A stretch of DNA of 40,434 nucleotides from Ruminococcus sp. (lineage in GTDB: Bacteria; Bacillota; Clostridia; Oscillospirales; Acutalibacteraceae): contig JAFTYK010000033.1 of NCBI GenBank assembly GCA_017464765.1, positions 1 through 40,434 on the forward strand. Direction: 5' to 3'. The translations under genes were made by a program, and so were the position numbers. The notes under the pieces were generated by a model. It was not told the DNA's origin, searched no databases, and worked only from the letters and a program-made list of their open reading frames with translations. Of the stretch, positions 1-8,482 are shown one piece after another; the stretch's first letter is position 1; every line of letters starts with the position of its first letter.

Positions 1-546
1 ACTCATGACCAGACTGAGGCTATGACAATGGGTACAAGAATCGTTGTTATGAAAGACGGTTTCATCCAGCAGGTTGATACTCCTCAGCATCTTTATGATA
101 TGCCTTGCAATGAGTTCGTAACAGGCTTCATCGGTTCACCACAGATGAACTTTGTTGACGCTACACTCGTTAAGGAAGGCGCAAAATTCGCTCTCAAGTT
201 TGACGATTACAAGATCGTTCTTCCTGATTCTAAGAATAAGGACAACTGCTTAGAGCCATACGCTAATAAGGAAGTTAGATTCGGTATCCGTCCTGAGCAT
301 GTTCACGACGAGCCTGAATTCCTCGCTAAGTGTGAGGGCGGCAACGGTCTTGTTAAGGCTAACGTTGACGTTACTGAGCTTATGGGTGCTGAAATTTACC
401 TCTATGTAAACATCGGCGGTATCCCAATCACAGCTAGAGTTGAGCCTACTTCTAAGGCTAAGCCTGGCGACAATATCGAAATCGCATTCGACCTCGAGAA
501 GATTCACATCTTCGATAAGGAAACAGAATGCACAATCACTAACTGA
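1..546 (+). CDS. Sugar ABC transporter ATP-binding protein, C-terminal part (MsmX/UgpC/MalK family)
   Basis: The reading frame is open from base 1, so the gene starts outside the window. The first residues, THDQTEAMTM, are the H-loop (switch) region of the MalK/UgpC/MsmK ATPases, followed by 'RIVVMKDGFIQQVDTPQHLY', the family's usual end to the nucleotide-binding domain. The remaining 130 residues form the C-terminal OB-fold (TOBE) regulatory domain, including 'FGIRPEHV'. These cytoplasmic ATPases energise importers of oligosaccharides or glycerol-3-phosphate, and in Firmicutes one often serves several transporters. No permease is in view, so the substrate cannot be told. A strong terminator follows. 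Walker A, signature and Walker B motifs are upstream and unseen. Confidence 0.93.
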   Translation, partial: THDQTEAMTMGTRIVVMKDGFIQQVDTPQHLYDMPCNEFVTGFIGSPQMNFVDATLVKEGAKFALKFDDYKIVLPDSKNKDNCLEPYANKEVRFGIRPEHVHDEPEFLAKCEGGNGLVKANVDVTELMGAEIYLYVNIGGIPITARVEPTSKAKPGDNIEIAFDLEKIHIFDKETECTITN

Positions 547-660
547 TTTTGATATTTTGTGCTTAAGTTGCTATAGTTACTAAATTGTAATTTTAGCCAC
601 CTTTTTGACAAAATCTGACTTTGCATTTTTGTAAGTGTTAGTATAACTTTTGTTTAATTT

Positions 661-702
661 GCCCTTTGCAAACGGTAAAAACCCGATTGCAAAGGGCTTT
701 TT
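661..702 (+). terminator. Intrinsic terminator after the ABC ATPase gene
   Basis: An 11-bp perfect stem (GCCCTTTGCAA with TTGCAAAGGGC) is followed by TTTTT. It closes the transporter gene. Between here and the next promoter (703-823) I see only AT-rich DNA without a recognisable element. Confidence 0.9.
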
Positions 703-823
703 ACGTGTTTTTGTGCATTGTGACGATTCATTTGTGCAAATTACCTTTGTGAAATATTTATGAATAATTTGTTCATTTTTTGTATATAAATATCATTTAA
801 AGTCTTCGATTTTTAAAAAAAGG

Positions 824-852
824 TTGATTTTTGCATTCTTTTTGTGTAAAAT
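824..852 (+). promoter_or_regulatory. Probable sigma-A promoter for the PucR-family regulator
   Basis: TTGATT (824-829), a 17-bp spacer, then TAAAAT (847-852). It lies about 80 bp before the start codon and downstream of the previous terminator. It is a moderate match in AT-rich DNA. Confidence 0.45.
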
Positions 853-929
853 GTATATGAATACGTGGGATTTTTATGTAAAGTCCCAAATCGTTCGGTA
901 TTTTGACTATTATTTTTCGGAGGCTACTT

Positions 930-2015
930 ATGTCTAACAGATTATTTCAGGGCGTAATCCATCAGATGAAGGATGCTATCGACAGAACCATCGGTGTTGT
1001 TGATGAAACCTCTGTAGTTATTGCTTGCTCAGAGCTTGGCAGAATCGGAGAAGTTAATGAGAATATCAACTCGGAAACCCTCTCAGCTACAGTTCCGTTT
1101 GTTATCAACGGCCACACATTTAAGTCTTTCGGCTCCAGCGCAAGAGCGGAGTACGCAGTTTTTGTACAGGGTAACGACGACGTTGCGCAGAAGTACGCTC
1201 AGTTACTCGCTGTATCACTTTCTTCTATCAAGCAGTACTACGACGAGAAGTACGACAGATCAAACTTTATTAAAAACGTAATTCTCGATAATATTCTTCC
1301 GGGCGATATTTACTTGAAAGCGAGAGAGCTTCGTTTCAACAGCGAGGTTACCCGCGTTTGTATGATTATTAAGATCACTTCAAAAACAGATATTTCTGCT
1401 TTTGATATTGTTCAGAATCTTTTCCCTGATAAGTCAAAGGATTTTGTTATCAATATCAATGAAACTGATATCACTCTTGTCAAGGAGATTAAGCCTGGTA
1501 TTGACAGCAAGGATTTGGAAAAGCTTGCGGGTTCTATTGTTGATACACTCTCCACTGAGTTCTACACTCACTGTGTAGTTGGTATCGGTACTACTGTTGT
1601 CGGCATCAAGGATCTTGCCCGTTCATTCAAGGAAGCTCAGGTAGCACTTGAGGTTGGTAAGGTATTCGACACAGAGCGTACTATCATCAGCTATGATAAC
1701 TTAGGTATCGCTCGACTTGTTTATCAGCTTCCTACAACACTTTGCGATATGTTCTTAAAGGAAGTTTTCAAGCGCGGTTCTATCGAGAGCCTTGATCAGG
1801 AAACTCTCTTCACTATTCAGAAGTTCTTTGAGAATAACCTCAACGTTTCTGAAACATCAAGAAAGCTCTTTGTACACAGAAATACACTCGTTTACAGACT
1901 TGAGAAAATCAAGAAAATCACAGGTCTCGACCTTCGCGAGTTTGAGGACGCTATCGTATTCAAGGTAGCATTAATGGTTAAGAAATACTTAACATCAAGC
2001 CCTACAAAGTTCTAA
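930..2015 (+). CDS. PucR/CdaR-family transcriptional regulator
   Basis: A 361-residue protein. The C-terminal 60 residues match the PucR-type helix-turn-helix (HTH_30): 'LNVSETSRKLFVHRNTLVYR' then 'LEKIKKITGLDLR'. The middle part ('LARSFKEAQVALEVGKVFDT') matches the CdaR GGDEF-like domain found before that HTH. Family members sense metabolites such as sugar diacids or purine intermediates and usually activate transport or catabolic genes. The ligand here is unknown; the sugar ABC ATPase upstream is a plausible target. ATG 930 was chosen because CGGAGG lies 7 bases before it; an upstream TTG at 903 has no such site. The gene sits alone between a terminator and ftsE. Confidence 0.85.
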   Translation: MSNRLFQGVIHQMKDAIDRTIGVVDETSVVIACSELGRIGEVNENINSETLSATVPFVINGHTFKSFGSSARAEYAVFVQGNDDVAQKYAQLLAVSLSSIKQYYDEKYDRSNFIKNVILDNILPGDIYLKARELRFNSEVTRVCMIIKITSKTDISAFDIVQNLFPDKSKDFVININETDITLVKEIKPGIDSKDLEKLAGSIVDTLSTEFYTHCVVGIGTTVVGIKDLARSFKEAQVALEVGKVFDTERTIISYDNLGIARLVYQLPTTLCDMFLKEVFKRGSIESLDQETLFTIQKFFENNLNVSETSRKLFVHRNTLVYRLEKIKKITGLDLREFEDAIVFKVALMVKKYLTSSPTKF

Positions 2016-2128
2016 TGCATATTGGTTGAGCTAATCAGTTAGGCTAATACACACCTGAAGACACATTGTGCATATTGCGGTATTTGCACTCTGCAATAAT
2101 AACAAGCGGTTTTTTAAGGACGGTTAAT

Positions 2129-2815
2129 ATGATTGAATTTCGTAATGTTTCTAAAACATATCCTAATGGTACACACGCACTGTATGACGTTAATCTCACT
2201 GTTGAAAAGGGTGAGTTTGTTTTCATCGTTGGTGCGTCTGGTGCCGGTAAGAGTACATTCTTGAAGCTTATCATGCACGAGGAAACCCCTACTTCGGGCG
2301 CTATCATCGTAAATGATATGCATCTTGAAAAATTGAAAAGAAGAAAAGTTCCGTATCTCAGACGTACAATGGGTATCGTATTCCAGGACTTCCGTCTTAT
2401 CGGTAAGATGAGCGTTTACGATAACGTTGCGTTTGCTATGCGTTGCTTAGGTAAAAAGACCAAAACTATCAAAAAGAGAGTTCCATATATTCTCGACCTC
2501 GTTGGATTAAAAGACAAAGCCCACAACAAACCAAGCGAGCTTTCGGGTGGTGAGCAGCAACGTGTAAGTTTAGCACGTGCGCTTGTTAACAATCCTGCGA
2601 TGATTATTGCCGACGAGCCTACAGGTAACATCGACCCTGAGATGTCCTACGAGATTATCGAGCTTCTTTCCGAAATTAACAAAAGAGGCACTACAGTTCT
2701 TGTTGTAACTCATGAGCATGAGCTTGTTGAGAGCTTTAACAAACGCGTAGTAAGAATCGAAGGCGGTAAAGTTGTCAGCGACACCAAAGACAACGATACT
2801 ATGATCGCTATCTGA
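2129..2815 (+). CDS. ftsE: Cell division ATP-binding protein FtsE
   Basis: A 228-residue ABC ATPase with Walker A GASGAGKST (residues 35-43), signature LSGGEQQR (138-145) and Walker B AMIIADEPT (157-165). The segment 'MGIVFQDFRLI' is typical of FtsE. It pairs with FtsX at the membrane; ATP hydrolysis drives a conformational change that activates a peptidoglycan hydrolase outside the cell. ATG 2129 has AAGGA 8 bases upstream; an in-frame extension from 2066 lacks a ribosome site. ftsX follows after 19 bases, and the hydrolase lies beyond it, the FtsEX-PcsB arrangement. Confidence 0.97.
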   Translation: MIEFRNVSKTYPNGTHALYDVNLTVEKGEFVFIVGASGAGKSTFLKLIMHEETPTSGAIIVNDMHLEKLKRRKVPYLRRTMGIVFQDFRLIGKMSVYDNVAFAMRCLGKKTKTIKKRVPYILDLVGLKDKAHNKPSELSGGEQQRVSLARALVNNPAMIIADEPTGNIDPEMSYEIIELLSEINKRGTTVLVVTHEHELVESFNKRVVRIEGGKVVSDTKDNDTMIAI

Positions 2816-2834
2816 TTCACAAAGGAGAGCAAAT

Positions 2835-3740
2835 ATGAATTTTAGTACTATTGGCTATCTTATAAAAGAAGGCTTCAAAAACATCTGGTCCAACAGAATG
2901 ATGAGCCTTGCGTCGGTCGGCGTTCTTATTTCCTGTCTTATCCTGACAGGCTCGGCGCTTATGCTTTCGGTAAACGTTTCTACTATCGTGGAATCAGTCG
3001 GCGACAGTAACGTTACAACAGTTTATCTTGAAGAAGATTTAAGTGAGCTTGAGGCTGTATACGTTGGTAAGTCACTCGAGAAAATCGACAACGTAACCGA
3101 TACATCTTTCTACCCAAAGGACGAAGCTATCTTAGCTTATAAAGACGTATTAGGCGAGGAAGTTTTTGTTAATATGTCGGGTGATGACAACCCGCTTCCT
3201 CACGCTTACCATATTGTAATGGCTGATTTGTCTCTTTACGAACAGACAGTCGAAAAAATCGAGGCTGTTGACGGAGTTGACTCTGTATCTTCACGAAGTG
3301 ACGTTGCAGAAAAACTCACCAGTCTTAACACATTGGTTACAATGATGAGCTTCTGGATTATTTTGGCTCTTGCGATTATTTCCTTGTTCATCATTTCTAA
3401 TACAATCCGTATGACAATGTTCTCGCACCGTTTCGAAATCAGTATTATGAAATCTGTTGGTGCTACTAACTCTTTCGTTAGAACTCCGTTCGTTATCGAG
3501 GGTGTTATTATTGGAATTGTTTCTGCGGGTATATCAATCGGAGCGCTGACTTTACTTTACGATGCGGTTATCAAAGCAGTGCAGAATATCTTGCCTTTCC
3601 AGTACGTTCCGTTTACTGATGTTATGTGGGTAATCATCATCGCCTTCGTTGCGGCAGGCGTTGTTGTGGGCGCACTCGGAAGCTTGCTATCAATCCGTAA
3701 ATATCTCAAAAAAGAGGGTAACGAAATACTCGGTTGGTAA
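2835..3740 (+). CDS. ftsX: Cell division membrane protein FtsX
   Basis: A 301-residue protein of usual FtsX length. The first membrane helix is near residues 22-45, followed by an extracellular domain to about 165 and three further hydrophobic segments ('FWIILALAIISLFIISNTIR', one near 215-240, one near 265-285). The cytoplasmic loop 'FEISIMKSVGATNSFVRTPF' is the FtsX-family coupling motif. It forms the transmembrane half of FtsEX and relays ATP hydrolysis to the extracellular coiled-coil hydrolase encoded next. AAAGGAGAG precedes the start. Confidence 0.96.
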   Translation: MNFSTIGYLIKEGFKNIWSNRMMSLASVGVLISCLILTGSALMLSVNVSTIVESVGDSNVTTVYLEEDLSELEAVYVGKSLEKIDNVTDTSFYPKDEAILAYKDVLGEEVFVNMSGDDNPLPHAYHIVMADLSLYEQTVEKIEAVDGVDSVSSRSDVAEKLTSLNTLVTMMSFWIILALAIISLFIISNTIRMTMFSHRFEISIMKSVGATNSFVRTPFVIEGVIIGIVSAGISIGALTLLYDAVIKAVQNILPFQYVPFTDVMWVIIIAFVAAGVVVGALGSLLSIRKYLKKEGNEILGW

Positions 3741-3788
3741 TGGTTTATAATACCTACATTCCCCGACCCAAAGCAAAGGAGAAAAAGT

Positions 3789-5036
3789 ATGACTAAACGA
3801 ATACTATCATGTATTATCTGCCTCAGTATGATTATTGGCTGTGTTATTACAGCAACTGCTACAGATATCGACTCAATTAAAGATCAACAGGCTGCACTTG
3901 AACAGCAGAGCGCTGAGTATCAGGCTATTTTAGACCAGAAAAATGCTGAAGTCGCAGAGCAGCAGGAGTATGTTGATGCACTTGTTGGTAAGGTTGAAAC
4001 CGTAACAAAGGAAATTCAGCTCAGCCACCAGAAAATTCAGGCACTCGACGATGAGATTGCTGAAAAGACAGAACAGATTAATCAGAAAAACGCTGAGATT
4101 GAGGAGAATATGGATATTCTTCGTCAGCGTATCAAGACTATCTACATAGCGGGTGAGGTTTCTTCACTTGAGATTATCTTAGGCGCTAAGGACTTTACTG
4201 ATTTCCTTGATAAAGTTCAGCTTGTTAAGAGCGTGTCAGCTCACGATGAGGAGCTTATCGATGAAATTCAGACTCAGCTTGACCAGATTAGTGCTGAGAA
4301 AGAAGCGCTTCAGCTTGATAAGGTAGAACTCGAAGAAGAAGAGAAGAATCTCGAGGCTAAGCAAGACGAGTTAAACGTACTTCTCGCTGAAAACGAGGAG
4401 ACACTCGCTACTTTACAGGAAGAGTCAGACGATGTTTTAGAACAGCTTTCTATGACAGAGGCTCAGATAAGTCAGCTTGACGAAGAGCTTCAGCAGTACT
4501 ATAGAGATTTAGCTGCTCAGCAAAAGCAACAACAGCAACAGCAACAGCAGCAGGGAAGCTCAGGTGGCTCAGCTCCTGTAGCTCCATCACGTCCTAGCGT
4601 TACTCCACCGGCAAGTGGCGGTTATGTATGGCCTTGTCCTGGTCACACCTACCTTACTTCAAAGTTTGAAGAGTGGCGTGGATATTATAACCACGGCGCA
4701 CTTGATATTGCTGATGGTAGCATCATGGGTGCAACAGTAGTTGCGGCAGCTTCAGGTACAGTAGTTGCTACATGCACAGCTTGTCCTCACAACTGGGGTA
4801 AGTATTACTCCTGTGGTTGTGGCGGTGGTTATGGTAACTACGTTTGGATTAACCACGGCAACGGCAAAGAAACTGTTTATGCCCACCTCACATCTGTAGC
4901 TGTTTCTACAGGTCAGTATGTTTCAGCAGGTCAGTACTTAGGTACTGTAGGCTCAACAGGTCACTCAACAGGCGCTCACTTACACTACGAGACACGTTAC
5001 AACGGTGTTAAGTACGACCCAATGAGCGAGTACTAA
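3789..5036 (+). CDS. Secreted coiled-coil M23 peptidoglycan hydrolase (EnvC/PcsB-like, probable FtsEX partner)
   Basis: A 415-residue protein: signal peptide (1-24), a long Gln/Glu-rich coiled coil (about 28-243), a polyglutamine stretch (244-255), a Ser/Pro/Gly linker, and a C-terminal M23 LytM domain (about 280-415). The zinc ligands are all present: H302xxxD306, and HLH at 397-399 with a further His at 366. The M23 domain holds an insert with CxxC (329-332) and CxC (342-344), possibly a disulfide or metal knot. Position directly after ftsEX argues that FtsEX controls it during septation or wall elongation. The coiled coil would contact FtsX. A catalytically intact M23 domain separates it from degenerate EnvC types. 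AAGGAG lies 6 bases before the start. Confidence 0.9.
   Translation: MTKRILSCIICLSMIIGCVITATATDIDSIKDQQAALEQQSAEYQAILDQKNAEVAEQQEYVDALVGKVETVTKEIQLSHQKIQALDDEIAEKTEQINQKNAEIEENMDILRQRIKTIYIAGEVSSLEIILGAKDFTDFLDKVQLVKSVSAHDEELIDEIQTQLDQISAEKEALQLDKVELEEEEKNLEAKQDELNVLLAENEETLATLQEESDDVLEQLSMTEAQISQLDEELQQYYRDLAAQQKQQQQQQQQQGSSGGSAPVAPSRPSVTPPASGGYVWPCPGHTYLTSKFEEWRGYYNHGALDIADGSIMGATVVAAASGTVVATCTACPHNWGKYYSCGCGGGYGNYVWINHGNGKETVYAHLTSVAVSTGQYVSAGQYLGTVGSTGHSTGAHLHYETRYNGVKYDPMSEY
4518..4553 (+). repeat. CAG/CAA triplet repeat encoding polyglutamine
   Basis: Twelve codons, eleven Gln (CAG or CAA) and one Lys, lie between the coiled coil and the linker of the M23 hydrolase. Such a tract can change length by replication slippage in whole codons without breaking the frame. 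Confidence 0.85.
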
Positions 5037-5053
5037 TTTAATACTAAAGGAAA

Positions 5054-5098
5054 ACCCCCTTGCATATACTTTAGCGTAGTTTATGCAGGGGGTATTTT
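5054..5098 (+). terminator. Terminator-like hairpin overlapping the next gene's ribosome site
   Basis: The arms ACCCCC-TTGCATA and TATGCA-GGGGGT (one bulge) pair around a short loop and are followed by ATTTT. The 3' arm contains AGGGGG, the only Shine-Dalgarno candidate for the gene starting at 5099. Confidence 0.75.
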
Positions 5099-5938
5099 AT
5101 GCTTACTTCATTATATATAAAGACACCAGAGAATTGTTCGAAAGTGAAGAAATTTTTCAGCAAATTTTTGTTTGATACTATGTACGTCGAAGTAAAACGA
5201 ATGGAAGATATCAGGTTGAAAACTATCGAGTATATAAGTCGTAGCGGGAGTATAAACTTCAAAAAGCTAGACAAAGAAATAGGCTCACAGAAAAACAGGC
5301 TTTTGTGTAACAGAGATGTCGCGCTTCCAAAAGATAGAGGATACAAACGCTTTGAGGGTAGCGAATATAAGGAGAGGCTTTGTACAAATCTGGGATTGAG
5401 TCTTCTGTCAGCGTTGAGTACGCTTAACTTATCAGTAGGGCTTATCGATGAAAATGCTCGGTTTCTGACGCTACCTGAGTATCTGCTCAGATATACTGAC
5501 GCGGTAGTTGTGGTGAGCAATCAGTATGAAGCCTACAAAGAGCAGAATGAGAATCTGCTTCACGAAATCGGCGCACCTATAAGACTGTCAAAAAGTCTTA
5601 GCTCACTTTACGACTGTGATTTGATTATCGCACCGGACGGTATAAACGAAAGTGCAAATACCAAATCCGACGCACTGATTCTGACAACCAGAAAGCCAAA
5701 AGCTAAATTAACGGGTACGGTGATTTACGATTATCACATTGAGCTTGACGAAAAGTATCAGAGTATTATGCCAAAAGGTTTAACTCAGACGTATTTTGCG
5801 TCAGCCCTGTACACGCTAACAAGAGAGTACATACTCGGCTCAAAGTTACCTTCTTTGTGTGTAAGTGAAAATAAGGTTCATACTGTGAGTTCTCTGAAAG
5901 TATACTTGGAGAATATACACACTAAAAACTTGACATAA
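5099..5938 (+). CDS. Conserved-looking protein of unknown function
   Basis: A 279-residue protein I do not recognise. It has no signal peptide or clear membrane helix. Residues about 95-180 alternate hydrophobic strands and helices ('LGLSLLSALSTLNLSVGLID', 'DAVVVVSN', 'CDLIIAPDG') like a Rossmann-type alpha/beta fold, but no nucleotide-binding glycine motif is visible. ATG 5099 is supported by AGGGGG six bases upstream. Other in-frame ATGs (5180, 5201) lack ribosome sites, although the first 27 residues look poorly structured and the true start could be internal. The gene lies between ftsEX-M23 and greA. The greA promoter -35 box overlaps its last codons. Confidence 0.6.
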   Translation: MLTSLYIKTPENCSKVKKFFSKFLFDTMYVEVKRMEDIRLKTIEYISRSGSINFKKLDKEIGSQKNRLLCNRDVALPKDRGYKRFEGSEYKERLCTNLGLSLLSALSTLNLSVGLIDENARFLTLPEYLLRYTDAVVVVSNQYEAYKEQNENLLHEIGAPIRLSKSLSSLYDCDLIIAPDGINESANTKSDALILTTRKPKAKLTGTVIYDYHIELDEKYQSIMPKGLTQTYFASALYTLTREYILGSKLPSLCVSENKVHTVSSLKVYLENIHTKNLT

Positions 5939-5957
5939 TGCCGATAAATGCTATAAT
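5930..5957 (+). promoter_or_regulatory. Strong sigma-A promoter for greA
   Basis: A perfect TTGACA (5930-5935), 16-bp spacer, perfect TATAAT (5952-5957), with an extended -10 TG two bases upstream. The -35 box overlaps the stop codon of the preceding gene. It drives greA and, by read-through, probably lysS. Confidence 0.88.
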
Positions 5958-6012
5958 ACTAACTATGTGTAGACATTTATTCTAACTTAAATATAGAAAG
6001 GAACCATATATC

Positions 6013-6486
6013 ATGGCTAAACCGGTTATGCTTACAGCTGAAGGCTTAAAACAGCTGGAAGAAGAACTCGATTTCTTAAAAGGTGAAAAACGTAAAGAAA
6101 TCGCAGAGAAAATTAAAGTTGCTCGTTCATACGGCGACCTTTCCGAGAACAGCGAGTACGACGATGCTAAAAATGAGCAGGCAATCTTAGAGGCTCGAAT
6201 TGTTACTATCGAAGCTACTCTTAAAAATGCAGTTCTCATTGACGAAAACGAAATCAATAACGAGTCTATTCACATCGGCTCGAAAATTAAAGTTGAAAAC
6301 CTCAAGATGGGCAAGACTTTTGAGTACAAAATCGTTGGTTCTAACGAGTCTAACCCAAGAGAAGGTAAAATCTCCGACGAGTCACCTATCGGTGTAGGTC
6401 TTCTTGGCAAAAGCGTAGGCGACGTTGTTGAGATTGAGGCTCCTGCAGGAGTTATCGCTCTTAAGGTGCTTGAGATTTCAAAATAA
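6013..6486 (+). CDS. greA: Transcription elongation factor GreA
   Basis: 157 residues, the normal GreA length. The N-terminal coiled coil includes '[20 protein letters not shown]' and the conserved '[20 protein letters not shown]', whose acidic tip inserts into the RNA polymerase secondary channel to stimulate transcript cleavage. The C-terminal FKBP-like domain ends '[20 protein letters not shown]'. AAAGGA precedes the ATG. A terminator hairpin separates it from lysS, so the two may be only partly co-transcribed. Confidence 0.97.
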   Translation: MAKPVMLTAEGLKQLEEELDFLKGEKRKEIAEKIKVARSYGDLSENSEYDDAKNEQAILEARIVTIEATLKNAVLIDENEINNESIHIGSKIKVENLKMGKTFEYKIVGSNESNPREGKISDESPIGVGLLGKSVGDVVEIEAPAGVIALKVLEISK

Positions 6487-6494
6487 GATTTTTC

Positions 6495-6522
6495 GGGCGA
6501 CTCTTAACAGGTCGCCCTTTTT
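6495..6522 (+). terminator. Intrinsic terminator between greA and lysS
   Basis: Stem GGGCGAC/GTCGCCC with a 9-base loop and TTTTT. No clear promoter lies between it and lysS, so it probably reduces rather than abolishes read-through. Confidence 0.8.
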
Positions 6523-6546
6523 AGGTTTATTGAAAGAGGGATTTTT

Positions 6547-8046
6547 ATGGCAGAAAATCAGAACAAGAATCAGAATCAGGAAAATTTGTCTGAGATTTTA
6601 CAGATCAGACGCGACAAGTTAACAGCTCTGCAGGAAGCAGGACAAGACCCGTTCTTAGTTACAACATCTGACAGAGATATTATGTCTGATGAGGTTATCG
6701 CAAAATTCGACGAACTCGAGGGCAAGGACGTTTGTGTTGCAGGTCGTATTATGTCTAAACGCGGTAAGGGTAAGGTTATGTTTATGGATATCCACGACCG
6801 CGGCGGTAAAATCCAGATTTTTGCTAAATTCGACGATTTAGGTGAAGAAGTTTACAAGGGACTCAAAAAGTGGGATATCGGCGACATTATGGAAGTCAAG
6901 GGTTTTGTGTTCAAGACTCAGATGGGCGAAATCAGTATCCACGCTAAGGCTGTGAAACTTCTCTCAAAATCACTTTTGCCACTGCCTGAAAAATATCACG
7001 GTCTTACTAACACTGACCTTCGTTATCGTCAGCGTTACGTTGACCTTATTATGAACCCTGACGTTAAGAATACATTCATCAAGCGTAGCGCTATCATCAA
7101 GTCTATCCGTGAGTATCTTGATAACAACGGCTACATTGAGGTTGAAACACCAATCCTCAATACTATTCCTGGCGGTGCTGCTGCTCGTCCTTTCACAACT
7201 CATCACAATACTTTAAACCTTGATATGTATATGCGTATTGCCACTGAGCTTTACTTAAAGAGACTTATCGTAGGCGGTATGGAGAGAGTTTACGAAATCG
7301 GCAGAAACTTCAGAAACGAGGGTATGGACGTTAAGCACAACCCAGAGTTTACTTGTATCGAGTTTTACGAGGCGTATACTGACCTTTACGGTATGATGGA
7401 CAGAACAGAACAGCTCATCAACAAAGCTTGTGTTGAGGTTAACGGCACTGACCAGATCGAATATCAGGGTGATCAAATCAGTTTAGCTCTTCCATTCAAG
7501 CGCGTTACTATGATTGACGCTGTAAAAGAGTACACAGGCATTGACTTCAACGACTTCTACTGTGACACAGAGAAGGCTAAGGAAGTTGCTAAAGAGCTTC
7601 ATTTAGAAGTTAAGTCAACTGACACTTGGGGCAACATTCTTAATACTGCTTTCGAAGAGTACGTTGAGGACAAACTCATACAGCCTACATTCGTGTGCGA
7701 CTACCCTGTTGAGGTTTCACCTCTTACAAAGCGTAAGCAGGACAAACCTGAGCTTGTAGAGCGTTTTGAATTATTCTGTAAAATCGGTGAGCTTGCTAAT
7801 GCTTACACAGAGCTTAACGACCCGATTGACCAGAAAAAGCGTTTCGAGCATCAGCTGATGCTCCGTGAAGCAGGCGACGATGAGGCAAATATGATGGACG
7901 ATGATTTCGTTACATCTTTAGAGTACGGTATGCCACCGACAGGCGGTGTAGGTATCGGTATCGACAGACTTGTAATGTTGCTTACTGACTCTGCATCTAT
8001 CCGTGACGTTATCCTCTTCCCAACAATGAAGCCTATCGAAAAATAA
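6547..8046 (+). CDS. lysS: Lysyl-tRNA synthetase, class II
   Basis: A 499-residue enzyme charging tRNA-Lys. The N-terminal OB fold (about 55-155) includes 'VAGRIMSKRGKGKVMFMDIH'. Class II motifs follow: motif 1 near 'LDNNGYIEVETPIL', motif 2 'YEIGRNFRNEGMDVKHNPEF', and motif 3 'GGVGIGIDRLVMLLT' close to the C terminus. The first 20 residues are Gln/Asn-rich, a common variable extension. The start has GAGGG 7 bases upstream. A terminator shared with the opposing gene follows directly. Confidence 0.98.
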   Translation: MAENQNKNQNQENLSEILQIRRDKLTALQEAGQDPFLVTTSDRDIMSDEVIAKFDELEGKDVCVAGRIMSKRGKGKVMFMDIHDRGGKIQIFAKFDDLGEEVYKGLKKWDIGDIMEVKGFVFKTQMGEISIHAKAVKLLSKSLLPLPEKYHGLTNTDLRYRQRYVDLIMNPDVKNTFIKRSAIIKSIREYLDNNGYIEVETPILNTIPGGAAARPFTTHHNTLNLDMYMRIATELYLKRLIVGGMERVYEIGRNFRNEGMDVKHNPEFTCIEFYEAYTDLYGMMDRTEQLINKACVEVNGTDQIEYQGDQISLALPFKRVTMIDAVKEYTGIDFNDFYCDTEKAKEVAKELHLEVKSTDTWGNILNTAFEEYVEDKLIQPTFVCDYPVEVSPLTKRKQDKPELVERFELFCKIGELANAYTELNDPIDQKKRFEHQLMLREAGDDEANMMDDDFVTSLEYGMPPTGGVGIGIDRLVMLLTDSASIRDVILFPTMKPIEK

Positions 8047-8059
8047 GAAAGCATATATT

Positions 8060-8094
8060 AAGGACTATGGTGTTAAAGCCATAGTCCTTTTGTT
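8060..8094. terminator. Bidirectional terminator between lysS and the DUF2493 gene
   Basis: An 11-bp perfect stem (AAGGACTATGG/CCATAGTCCTT) flanked by T-rich sequence on both sides; it serves two converging genes. Confidence 0.85.
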
Positions 8095-8467
8095 ATATCA
8101 TTTTAATTTTAAGCGGTTTGTTATATCGATTTGCAAATTTAATCATAGACAAAGTTCCTCTGCTTTTTCCGTCCCAAAAACATATTACATAGTCGCTGAT
8201 TTGTGCCATAACTTTGTTTCTTTTTGGTCCTGAGCTTTTGCCGAATTTAATCCAATTTGCTGGGTATAGTTCTGTTTTATAGCCGTGTTTTTTTGCGTAT
8301 AGCTCACCTATCTTGTCCGCGCCTTTTGCACCACCCGATACGATTACGATGGTATTATTAAATTTAATATCAGCAATACATTTGTTGATGAATGTTTCTG
8401 CTTCTTCATAGTTTTCGTAATCTCTGCAACCTGCGATTACTATTCTTTTAATTGGATAGCCAGCCAT
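8093..8467 (-). CDS. DUF2493 (SLOG-superfamily) protein
   Basis: 124 residues. 'IAGCRDY' near the N terminus, 'VSGGAKGADKIGELYA' (the Rossmann-like phosphate-binding loop) and 'GPKRNKVMAQ' followed by 'DYVICFWDGKSRGT' match the DUF2493/YspA family of the SLOG superfamily. SLOG proteins are proposed from comparative genomics to bind or process nucleotide-derived ligands, often in conflict systems; the activity of this group is not established. GGTGAT precedes the ATG. An intrinsic terminator and a long structured RNA lie directly upstream on the same strand, so expression probably depends on read-through. It is a lone gene on this strand, at the border of an accessory region. Confidence 0.85.
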   Translation of the reverse strand: MAGYPIKRIVIAGCRDYENYEEAETFINKCIADIKFNNTIVIVSGGAKGADKIGELYAKKHGYKTELYPANWIKFGKSSGPKRNKVMAQISDYVICFWDGKSRGTLSMIKFANRYNKPLKIKMI

Positions 8468-8482
8468 ATTATATCACCATGA

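Noticed and set aside
5071-5520. 149-residue minus-strand open frame
   Set aside because: It runs through a terminator and antisense to the gene at 5099, with no expression signals.
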